6,515 bases of DNA from Actinomycetes bacterium (GTDB lineage Bacteria; Actinomycetota; Actinomycetes; Mycobacteriales; Micromonosporaceae). A model generated the notes under the pieces. It saw only the letters and a list, made by a program, of their open reading frames with translations, did no database searches and was not told the DNA's origin. Positions 1 to 4,801 of this stretch are shown here, one piece after another. Both the position numbers and the translations under genes were made by a program. Position 1 is the stretch's first letter. Each line of letters opens with the position of its first letter. Where the stretch lies: positions 1 to 6,515 of the forward strand of contig JAEZGP010000524.1 of NCBI GenBank assembly GCA_023437285.1, read 5' to 3'.

Positions 1-407
1 CCGTCGTCCAGATCGAACAGGCCGTCGGGCTCGCGCTCGTCGGCGGCCTCGAGCTTGGCCAGGCAGACGTAGTGGTGGCGGCCCTTGAGTACGGCGAACG
101 TCGGCGTGCGGCCGAGCGCGGGGGTGACGGCCTGCGCCAACCTGGGCAGGTCGTGCTCCACGAGTTGGTGTTGCAGCGCCAGGGTGGCGGTGGAGACCAC
201 CACGGGCGGCTCGGCCAGCAGCGCCGGCACCAGGTACGCCAACGACTTGCCGGTGCCGGTGCCGGCCTGCACGAGCAGGTGTTCGCCGGACTCGGCGGCG
301 TGGGCCACCGCCTTGGCCATGGCGACCTGGCCGGGTCGCTGGCTGCCGCCGGGTACGCCGCCGACCGCCGTGGCGAGCAGCTCTTCGACCGAGGGAGGAA
401 CAGTCAC
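1..407 (-). CDS. dinG: DinG-family ATP-dependent DNA helicase (N-terminal part; continues past left edge)
   Basis: Superfamily 2 iron-sulfur DNA helicase of the DinG/XPD type, which unwinds DNA 5' to 3' and helps resolve R-loops and other structures in the cytoplasm. Only about 135 residues are visible, roughly the first fifth of a usual 650-700 residue protein; the C terminus lies beyond base 1. Seen in the translation: a Q-motif-like QRPGQ near residues 23-27, Walker A AGTGTGKS at 48-55, motif Ia VVVSTATLALQHQL at 69-82, and LKGRHHYVC at 107-115. In the DinG family that last motif carries the first cysteine of the 4Fe-4S cluster. The remaining cysteines, DEAH box and C-terminal helicase domain cannot be checked. 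I chose GTG at 407 because homologues begin close to this point and a TAnnnT box sits 8 nt upstream, suggesting leaderless translation; no Shine-Dalgarno is visible. The gene is divergent from the DUF402 gene at 491. Confidence 0.93.
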   Translation of the reverse strand, partial: MTVPPSVEELLATAVGGVPGGSQRPGQVAMAKAVAHAAESGEHLLVQAGTGTGKSLAYLVPALLAEPPVVVSTATLALQHQLVEHDLPRLAQAVTPALGRTPTFAVLKGRHHYVCLAKLEAADEREPDGLFDLDD

Positions 408-421
408 GGGAGACGACGCTA
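408..421 (-). promoter_or_regulatory. Leaderless-type promoter of dinG (-10 box)
   Basis: On the minus strand TAGCGT (complement of 416-421) is followed by 8 nt and then the GTG start at 407. This is the usual spacing for a leaderless actinobacterial transcript starting at or next to the start codon. A CTGACT further upstream resembles a -35 element (4 of 6 to TTGACA), but the spacer would be 19 nt, so the -35 assignment is weak. Eight nt before the -10 box is GTCACAG, discussed in the findings as a partial PafBC-type motif. Confidence 0.5.
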
Positions 422-477
422 CCGCCCGCCTGTGACGGCCAGTCAGGTTTTCCACAGCGCGCGTCGCGGCGGGCAAC

Positions 478-490
478 TACGCTGCGGGAG
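478..490 (+). promoter_or_regulatory. Leaderless-type promoter of the DUF402 gene (-10 box)
   Basis: TACGCT at 478-483 is followed by 7 nt (484-490) and then GTG at 491. GGGAGG at 486-491 looks like a Shine-Dalgarno but runs into the start codon, leaving no spacer, so it cannot serve this GTG normally. I therefore favour leaderless initiation. No convincing -35 hexamer is visible 16-19 nt upstream. GTCGCGG lies exactly 8 nt upstream of the -10 box. Confidence 0.45.
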
Positions 491-1000
491 GTGTCCAGTG
501 ACGACGAGGTCAGGTTGGTCTTCCGCAAGTACGACGGGAGCCCGCACTGGACCTCGACCGTGCGTCGGCTGGGCGAGGACCAGCACGGCGTCTGGCTGGG
601 GGCGCCGGCCGGCGCGATCGCCCAGCGGGGCCGGGCCACGGGCCGGGCGGTGGACTACGCGCACGTGGTCCTCGTGCCGACCGACGGCTGGTGGACGGCG
701 ACCTTCAACGACGTGCCCAAGCCCACGGAGATCTACTGCGACGTGACGACGCCGCCGCGCTGGCTGGCGACGGACGAGGTGACGGTGGTCGACCTCGACC
801 TCGACGTGCGCCGCCGCCGCTCCGGCGAGGTGGAGGTCCTCGACGAGGACGAGTTCGCCGCGCACCGCTCCCGGTACGGGTACCCGAACGACGTCGTCGA
901 GCAGGCCCTGGCGGCCGCCCAGTGGCTGGACAAGGCGCTGCGCGGTGACGTCGCCCCGTTCTCGGGCGACTACCAGCGCTGGCTGGCCCGCGTGCGCTGA
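491..1000 (+). CDS. DUF402 domain protein (FomD/Ntdp-like phosphatase family)
   Basis: A 169-residue soluble protein that I assign to DUF402. Seen: a basic/aromatic N-terminal strand segment (RLVFRKYDGSPHW, 8-20), a core containing GWWTATFN (66-73) and EIYCDVTTPPRW (80-91), then the acidic strand VTVVDLDLDVRR (97-108), VEVLDEDEF (114-122) and YGYP (129-132), ending in a helical tail. The alternation of aromatic strands and Asp-rich turns (DLDLD, DEDE) is typical of the family, in which acidic residues bind divalent metal. Characterised members include nucleoside tri/diphosphate phosphatase Ntdp of Staphylococcus aureus and FomD of fosfomycin biosynthesis, which hydrolyses a CMP ester. The substrate here cannot be read from sequence, and no antibiotic genes lie nearby. 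GTG at 491 fits both the homologous N terminus and the leaderless promoter. The gene is divergent from dinG and 82 bp upstream of the PPK2 gene. Confidence 0.85.
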   Translation: MSSDDEVRLVFRKYDGSPHWTSTVRRLGEDQHGVWLGAPAGAIAQRGRATGRAVDYAHVVLVPTDGWWTATFNDVPKPTEIYCDVTTPPRWLATDEVTVVDLDLDVRRRRSGEVEVLDEDEFAAHRSRYGYPNDVVEQALAAAQWLDKALRGDVAPFSGDYQRWLARVR

Positions 1001-1021
1001 GGCGCCGGGGGGTATTCGGTA

Positions 1022-1056
1022 GCCGCCGTCGGACTTTCCGGCGGCGGTGACATTTT
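1022..1056 (+). terminator. Possible weak terminator hairpin after the DUF402 gene
   Basis: GCCGCCG (1022-1028) and CGGCGGC (1039-1045) form a perfect 7-bp GC stem with a 10-nt loop. A short TTTT run at 1053-1056 lies 7 nt beyond the stem, which is far for a classic intrinsic terminator, although actinobacterial terminators often lack a good U-tract. It lies between the DUF402 stop and the PPK2 start, where it could partly separate the two genes. Confidence 0.35.
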
Positions 1057-1082
1057 GCCCGCTAATCTCCGGGACGTACGAA

Positions 1083-1994
1083 ATGATGTCTGTTATGCCA
1101 TCGCGCGAGGGTGACCTGCGCTGCCTGCTCGCGGTGCGATCGGATCCGCCCTTCGATCTCGCCGCGGTCGATCCGCGCGCGACGCCGGGCCTGCCGCCGG
1201 ACGCCCGGCTCGCCGAGGATCCGAAGGAGTGGTCGCGCGCCGCGGTCGCCGAGATCGGCCGGTCGCTGGCGCAGAGCCAGGAGAAGCTGTACGCGTCGGC
1301 GAAGGTGGCCGACGATCCGCGCCGCGTGCTGCTGGTGCTGCAGGCGATGGACTGCGGCGGCAAGGACGGCACGATCCGGGCCGTGGCCGGCGAACTGAAC
1401 CCGCAGGCGCTGCGCGTGGTGGCGTTCGGGCCGCCGAATGACGTCGAGCGACGCCACCACTTCCTGTGGCGGGTGGCCCGGGCGGTGCCGCCGGCCGGCG
1501 CGATCGGCGTGTTCAACCGGTCGCACTACGAGGACGTCCTGGCCGTACGGGTGCGCGGCCTGGTGCCGGAGGCGACCTGGCAGCGGCGGTACGACGAGAT
1601 CAACGAGTTCGAGGCGGGGCTGGCGTCCGGCGGTGTGACGCTTATCAAAGTGATGTTGCACATATCGCCGGAGGAGCAGCGCGAGCGGCTGCTGGCCCGG
1701 CTCGACGATCCGACCAAGCGGTGGAAGTTCGACCCGTCTGACGTGGACGAACGGGCTCGCTGGGCGGACTATCAGGCCGCGTACTCCGACGCCCTCGCGC
1801 GGTGCTCGACGCCGGCCGCCCCGTGGTACGTGGTGCCGGCCGACCGGAAGTGGTACCGCAACTGGGCCGTGGCCACGCTGGCTCGCGAGGCCCTCGACGA
1901 CCTCGCGTTGGCCTACCCATCGGTGTCATTCGATGTGCCTGAGCAGCGCCGACGCCTACTCGACGCGCATGAAACGGACATCGTGGCTGGGTAA
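1083..1994 (+). CDS. ppk2: PPK2-family polyphosphate kinase (class III-like polyphosphate:nucleotide phosphotransferase)
   Basis: Cytoplasmic P-loop kinase that moves phosphate between polyphosphate and nucleotides; class III members can take AMP to ADP and ATP. With ATG at 1083 it has 303 residues, normal for a one-domain PPK2. Seen: Walker A MDCGGKDGT (89-97), Walker B block GVFNRSHYEDVLAVRV (142-157), the lid RWKFDPSDVDER (213-224) and the C-terminal PWYVVPADRKWYRNW (247-261). Having FNRSHYED, not FDRSWYNR, points to class III over class I; this is inferred from motifs. An in-frame GTG at 1047 would add 12 unconserved residues and overlaps the hairpin stem. ATG 1083 has GGGA at 1071-1074 with 8-nt spacing; ATG 1086 and 1095 are alternatives. 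The gene is followed by the DUF47-PiT pair, so phosphate uptake and polyphosphate use are adjacent. Confidence 0.93.
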   Translation: MMSVMPSREGDLRCLLAVRSDPPFDLAAVDPRATPGLPPDARLAEDPKEWSRAAVAEIGRSLAQSQEKLYASAKVADDPRRVLLVLQAMDCGGKDGTIRAVAGELNPQALRVVAFGPPNDVERRHHFLWRVARAVPPAGAIGVFNRSHYEDVLAVRVRGLVPEATWQRRYDEINEFEAGLASGGVTLIKVMLHISPEEQRERLLARLDDPTKRWKFDPSDVDERARWADYQAAYSDALARCSTPAAPWYVVPADRKWYRNWAVATLAREALDDLALAYPSVSFDVPEQRRRLLDAHETDIVAG

Positions 1995-2001
1995 CCCACT
2001 T

Positions 2002-2030
2002 GGCAAACGGAAGGTGAACAAATAATGAAC
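2002..2030. promoter_or_regulatory. PHO-box-like array (putative PhoP site), three 11-nt direct repeats
   Basis: GGCAAAC (2002-2008), GGTGAAC (2013-2019) and AATGAAC (2024-2030) are spaced exactly 11 nt apart. On the minus strand they read GTTCATT, GTTCACC and GTTTGCC. Streptomyces PhoP binds 11-nt direct repeat units with a GTTCACC-like core, so unit length, spacing and core all agree. The site lies 134 bp before the DUF47-PiT operon and just after the PPK2 stop. In Streptomyces the pap-pitH2 operon is PhoP-controlled. TTGGCA at 2000-2005 (5 of 6 to TTGACA) and AATAAT at 2021-2026 overlap the array with a short 15-nt spacer; if they are a promoter, PhoP binding would block it. Confidence 0.6.
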
Positions 2031-2081
2031 GGTCTTTGCCAGTGCCACCCCGACCTGTTGGCCGGCCCCGGCGCGTCCTAG
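2025..2081 (+). CDS. Possible 18-residue leader peptide upstream of the phosphate operon
   Basis: ATG at 2025 opens an 18-codon frame ending in TAG at 2079-2081, encoding MNGLCQCHPDLLAGPGAS. GGAAGG at 2009-2014, followed by TG, sits 10 nt before it and would be a good Shine-Dalgarno. The peptide has two cysteines and a histidine in CQCH. I recognise no family. It starts 30 nt after the PPK2 stop and ends 82 nt before the DUF47 start, so it could be a tail ORF of the PPK2 message or a leader ORF. It overlaps the PHO-box-like array, and if the 2000-2026 promoter candidate is real the ATG would lie upstream of the transcript start. Treat as speculative. Confidence 0.22.
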   Translation: MNGLCQCHPDLLAGPGAS

Positions 2082-2092
2082 CATTCCCCCCG

Positions 2093-2118
2093 GTCGAATG
2101 GGTGACCCCACCCGCGAC
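2093..2118 (+). other. Small hairpin in the leader of the DUF47-PiT operon
   Basis: GGGTG (2100-2104) pairs with CACCC (2109-2113) around a 4-nt loop. Below an internal loop (AAT against G), GTCG (2093-2096) pairs with CGAC (2115-2118), giving 9 bp in two blocks. There is no T-run, so it is not an obvious terminator. It could be part of a structured leader, or chance in GC-rich DNA. Nothing else in this gap matches a riboswitch that I can recognise. Confidence 0.25.
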
Positions 2119-2163
2119 GCGTGCTGGGCCCTATGACTTTCCGTTAACACGAGGTGGATGACC

Positions 2164-2790
2164 GTGCGATTCAAGCTCCGCCCGAAAGACGACACGTTCT
2201 TCGACTACTTCACCCGTGCGGCCCAGAACCTCGTCAAGGGCGCCGAACTGCTGTCGGAGCTGGCCGTGCCCGGCGCGGACGTGCAGTCGGTCTCCGAGCG
2301 TCTCGGCGACATCGAGCACGACAGCGACCAGATCACCCACGCGCTCTACAACAAGATCAACACGTCGTTCATCACGCCGTTCGACCGGGAGGACATCTAC
2401 CGCCTCGGGTCACAGCTCGACGACGTCATGGACCACATCGAGGCGACCGGCAACCTCGTCTACCTGTACGGCCTGACGAAGATGCCCGCGCTGCCGCGCG
2501 AGATGCTCGAACTGATCGACGTCATCGACCGGCAGGCCCGCGTCACGGCCGACGCCATGCCGCGGCTGAAGACGATGAAGGACCTCAAGGAGTACTGGAT
2601 CGAGTGCAACCGCCTGGAGAACGAGGGCGACCGCGCGTACCGCATGCTGCTCGTGCGGCTCTTCTCCGGTGAGTACGACGCGCTGACCGTCCTGAAGATG
2701 AAGGAGGTGGCCGACGAACTGGAGCAAGCCACCGACGCCTTCGAGCACGTGGCGAACACCATCGAGACGATCGCGGTCAAGGAGTCCTGA
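2164..2790 (+). CDS. DUF47 PhoU-like accessory protein of the PiT phosphate transporter
   Basis: A 208-residue, almost entirely alpha-helical cytoplasmic protein of the DUF47 (PhoU-related) family, usually encoded directly before a PiT permease and thought to modulate it. Seen: conserved N-terminal basic RFKLRPKDD; IEHDSDQITHALYNKIN (50-66); TPFDREDIYRLGSQLDDVMDHIE (71-93); a central helix pair; and CNRLENEGDRAYR (148-160). The E/D-rich helices match the metal-binding repeats of PhoU proteins. GTG at 2164 is preferred because GAGG at 2151-2154 is 9 nt before it and homologues begin near MRF. ATG at 2158 is in frame and adds two residues but almost touches the Shine-Dalgarno. The permease follows after 5 nt, so the two are co-transcribed. 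The counterpart in Streptomyces is pap, upstream of pitH2. Regulation by PhoP through the array at 2002-2030 is inferred. Confidence 0.93.
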   Translation: MRFKLRPKDDTFFDYFTRAAQNLVKGAELLSELAVPGADVQSVSERLGDIEHDSDQITHALYNKINTSFITPFDREDIYRLGSQLDDVMDHIEATGNLVYLYGLTKMPALPREMLELIDVIDRQARVTADAMPRLKTMKDLKEYWIECNRLENEGDRAYRMLLVRLFSGEYDALTVLKMKEVADELEQATDAFEHVANTIETIAVKES

Positions 2791-2795
2791 GTCCC

Positions 2796-3797
2796 TTGAG
2801 CGCGGAACTCGTCGGAACCATCATCGTGATCATCGTCGCGATGGGGTTCAACTACACCAACGGCTTCCACGACGCGGCAAACGCCATCGCCACGTCGGTC
2901 TCGACCCGGGCGCTCACCCCCCGGGTGGCGCTCGGCATGGCCGCCGTCGGCAACCTCATCGGCTCGTTCATGGGCAGCAACGTCGCGGCGACCGTCGGCT
3001 CGGGCATCGTCTCGCTGCCCGAGGGCCGCACCAGCCTCGGCGTCGTGCTCGCCGGGCTGATCGGCGCCACGGCGTGGAACCTGATCACGTGGGCGTTCGG
3101 CATCCCGTCGTCCTCGTCGCACGCGCTCATCGGCGGCCTGGTCGGCGCCACGATCTTCGCCGCCGGCGGCATCGTGAAGTGGGTCGGCATCGTCAACAAG
3201 GTCGTCCTCCCGATGGTGATCTCGCCGATCGTCGGCTTCCTCCTCGGCTACCTCGTCATGCTCGCCGTCATGTGGCTCTTCCGGCGGGGCAACCCGGGCA
3301 AGCTGAACCGGGGCTTCCGCGTCGCCCAGACCGTGTCCGCCTTCGGTATGTCCGTCGGCCACGGCATGCAGGACGCCGCGAAGATCATGGGCGTGGTGGT
3401 GCTCGCGCTGACCGTCGGCGGCTTCCACGAGGGCCACGGCATTCCGGTGTGGGTCAACTTCCTCACCGCCGCCGTCCTCGCCGCCGGCACGTACGCGGGC
3501 GGCTGGCGCATCATCCGTACCCTGGGCCGCCGGGTGATCCACCTCGGCCCGCCGCAGGGCTTCGCCGCCGAGACCACGGCCACCTCCGTGCTCATCGCCG
3601 CCACGAACTTCGGCCTGCCCATCTCGACCACCCACACGATCACCTCGGCGATCATGGGTGTCGGCGCGACCAAGCGGCTGTCCGCCGTACGGTGGGGCGT
3701 CGCCGGGAACATCGTGATGGCGTGGGTGCTGACGTTCCCGGCCGCGGGCGGCATGGCCATGCTGTGCTACTTCGCCGTACGCCCGTTCTTCAGCTAG
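2796..3797 (+). CDS. pit: PiT-family inorganic phosphate permease
   Basis: A 333-residue membrane protein taking up phosphate (as metal-phosphate with protons, or with sodium in some members) at low affinity. The PiT family has two inverted homologous halves, and both signatures are visible: NYTNGFHDAANAIATSVSTRAL (19-40) pairs with SVGHGMQDAAKIMG (186-199), and GIPSSSSHALIGG (102-114) pairs with GLPISTTHTITSAIMG (273-288). About eight to ten hydrophobic segments lie around residues 5-20, 46-60, 80-100, 110-126, 133-162, 197-210, 218-235, 260-275, 280-290 and 300-328. A basic linker (FRRGNPGKLNRGFR, 162-175) separates the halves, and a His-rich loop GFHEGHG lies at 209-215. The start is a rare TTG at 2796 with AAGGAG at 2779-2784, 11 nt upstream, inside the end of the DUF47 gene; the homologous N terminus supports it. 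Tight spacing suggests translational coupling. Confidence 0.95.
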   Translation: MSAELVGTIIVIIVAMGFNYTNGFHDAANAIATSVSTRALTPRVALGMAAVGNLIGSFMGSNVAATVGSGIVSLPEGRTSLGVVLAGLIGATAWNLITWAFGIPSSSSHALIGGLVGATIFAAGGIVKWVGIVNKVVLPMVISPIVGFLLGYLVMLAVMWLFRRGNPGKLNRGFRVAQTVSAFGMSVGHGMQDAAKIMGVVVLALTVGGFHEGHGIPVWVNFLTAAVLAAGTYAGGWRIIRTLGRRVIHLGPPQGFAAETTATSVLIAATNFGLPISTTHTITSAIMGVGATKRLSAVRWGVAGNIVMAWVLTFPAAGGMAMLCYFAVRPFFS

Positions 3798-4768
3798 TCG
3801 TACGTGACGCCGATCTGGGCGCGGACCGCGTCCAGTACGCCCATGATCTCGACGGTTTCGGCCTGCGGGATGAGCGGCGAGTCGAGCAGGCCCGCGCGCA
3901 GGCAGCGCATGACCTCCTCGGCCTCGTGGCTCATCCCGTTGCCCCGGAACGGCACGTCGAACTCCTCGACCTGCTCACCCCGGACCAGCAGGAACCCGTT
4001 CGGGCGGAAGAACGGCCCGGGCACCTCGATGCGGCCCGTACTGCCCACGATCGACCCGCGCATGCCGGAGACGCCGACGGCGCCGCAGTGCAGCGTGGCG
4101 ACCGCGCCCGAGTCGTACCCGAAGACCATGCCCGTGTTGGCGTCCGTGCCCTCCGGCCACAGCGACGCCCACGCCCGGATCTCGGCCGGCGCGCCCAACC
4201 ACAGGTGAGCGAACGTCACCGGGTAGATGCCCAGGTCCAGCAGGGCACCGCCGCCCAGCTCCTTGGCGCGCATCCGGTGCGTCGGCTCGAACGGCCCCGC
4301 CACCCCGAAGCTCGCATCCACCGACACGACCTCGCCGATCGCGCCATCTGCGATCAGCTCGCCGATGCGCCGGATCGCCGGGTTGGCCCGCATCCACATG
4401 GCCTCCATGAGAAACAGGCCGCTCTGCCGCGCCGCGTCGACAAGCTCCTGCGAGCTGGCCCGGTCCAACGTGAACGGCTTCTCACACAGCACCGGCTTGC
4501 CCGCGTTGAGGCACAGCAGCGTGGCCTCGTAGTGCGCCGGGTGGGGGGTGGCCACATAGACGACGTCGACGTCCGGGTCCTCCGCCAGCCCTTGCCACGA
4601 CCCGTGCGCGCGGGGGATCGCGTGCTGGGCCGCGAACCGCTGCGCCGCCTCCGTGGACCGTGACCCCACCGCGGCGACCACCGCGTCCGGCAGGAGCTTG
4701 AGATCTTCAGTGAACTGGGTGGCGATCCAGCCCGTGGCCAGGATGCCCCACCTGATCGGCGTCGTCAT
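3794..4768 (-). CDS. Gfo/Idh/MocA-family NAD(P)-dependent oxidoreductase
   Basis: A 324-residue cytoplasmic dehydrogenase, usual length for the family, which oxidises or reduces sugars, inositols or related polyols with NAD(P). Seen: N-terminal Rossmann segment IRWGILATGWIA (5-16), then VVYVATPHPAHY (69-80), the catalytic lysine in CEKPF (95-99), MEAMWMR (121-127) and GGGALLDLGIYPV (172-184), where the Asp and Tyr belong to the conserved active-site region. MEAMW plus DLGIYPV resembles the dimeric dihydrodiol/xylose dehydrogenase-like branch; the substrate is unknown. The usual Rossmann GxGxxG reads GILATG, an allowed variant. ATG at 4768 fits the homologous start and has TACGGT 7 nt upstream with no clear Shine-Dalgarno. 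The gene is divergent from the Nudix gene across 33 bp and convergent with pit, overlapping it by 4 bp. No link to phosphate is evident. Confidence 0.94.
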   Translation of the reverse strand: MTTPIRWGILATGWIATQFTEDLKLLPDAVVAAVGSRSTEAAQRFAAQHAIPRAHGSWQGLAEDPDVDVVYVATPHPAHYEATLLCLNAGKPVLCEKPFTLDRASSQELVDAARQSGLFLMEAMWMRANPAIRRIGELIADGAIGEVVSVDASFGVAGPFEPTHRMRAKELGGGALLDLGIYPVTFAHLWLGAPAEIRAWASLWPEGTDANTGMVFGYDSGAVATLHCGAVGVSGMRGSIVGSTGRIEVPGPFFRPNGFLLVRGEQVEEFDVPFRGNGMSHEAEEVMRCLRAGLLDSPLIPQAETVEIMGVLDAVRAQIGVTYD

Positions 4769-4781
4769 GCCAGCGACCGTA
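4769..4781 (-). promoter_or_regulatory. Leaderless-type promoter of the oxidoreductase gene (-10 box)
   Basis: On the minus strand TACGGT (complement of 4776-4781) is followed by 7 nt and the ATG at 4768. No Shine-Dalgarno is visible. A minus-strand TTGACC (complement of 4792-4797) resembles a -35 element but lies only 10 nt from the -10 box, too close to pair with it. Confidence 0.45.
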
Positions 4782-4788
4782 CAGGGCC

Positions 4789-4801
4789 TAAGGTCAACTG
4801 T
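4789..4801 (+). promoter_or_regulatory. Leaderless-type promoter of the Nudix gene (-10 box)
   Basis: TAAGGT at 4789-4794 is followed by 7 nt and the GTG at 4802, with no Shine-Dalgarno upstream. It lies only 7 bp from the -10 box of the divergent oxidoreductase promoter, so each promoter's upstream half falls over the other and its -35 region reaches the opposite gene. Confidence 0.48.

Noticed and set aside
252..275. Short tandem GGTGCC repeats
   Set aside because: They encode the alternating Gly-Thr of the DinG Walker A motif and are explained by coding.
408..490. LexA (SOS) box controlling dinG
   Set aside because: No CGAAC-N4-GTTCG-like palindrome is present in the divergent region. 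Only a short TGAC-N5-GTCA inverted repeat (433-445) is seen, too small to call.
1063..1068. TAATCT as -10 box of ppk2
   Set aside because: No -35-like hexamer lies 16-19 nt upstream, and it is 14 nt from the ATG, so it does not fit the leaderless pattern either.
1047..1082. Upstream GTG start for ppk2
   Set aside because: It adds 12 unconserved residues, lies against the hairpin stem and has no Shine-Dalgarno, while ATG 1083 has GGGA at good spacing.
443..1516. Long open frame on the minus strand opposite DUF402 and ppk2, and similar long frames opposite the phosphate operon (2460-3635) and Nudix gene (4813-5649)
   Set aside because: Their products are low-complexity, Arg/Ala/Ser/Gly-rich and match no family, while the opposite strand encodes clear conserved proteins. 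GC-rich codon bias produces such shadow frames.
2079..2084. TAGCAT as -10 box of the DUF47-PiT operon
   Set aside because: The nearest -35-like TTGGCC (2058-2063) gives a 15-nt spacer with only 4 of 6 matches; possible but no better than chance.
2098..2136. Second mini-ORF, MGDPTRDACWAL, before the DUF47 gene
   Set aside because: It has no Shine-Dalgarno or TAnnnT at the right distance and lies in the hairpin; probably chance.
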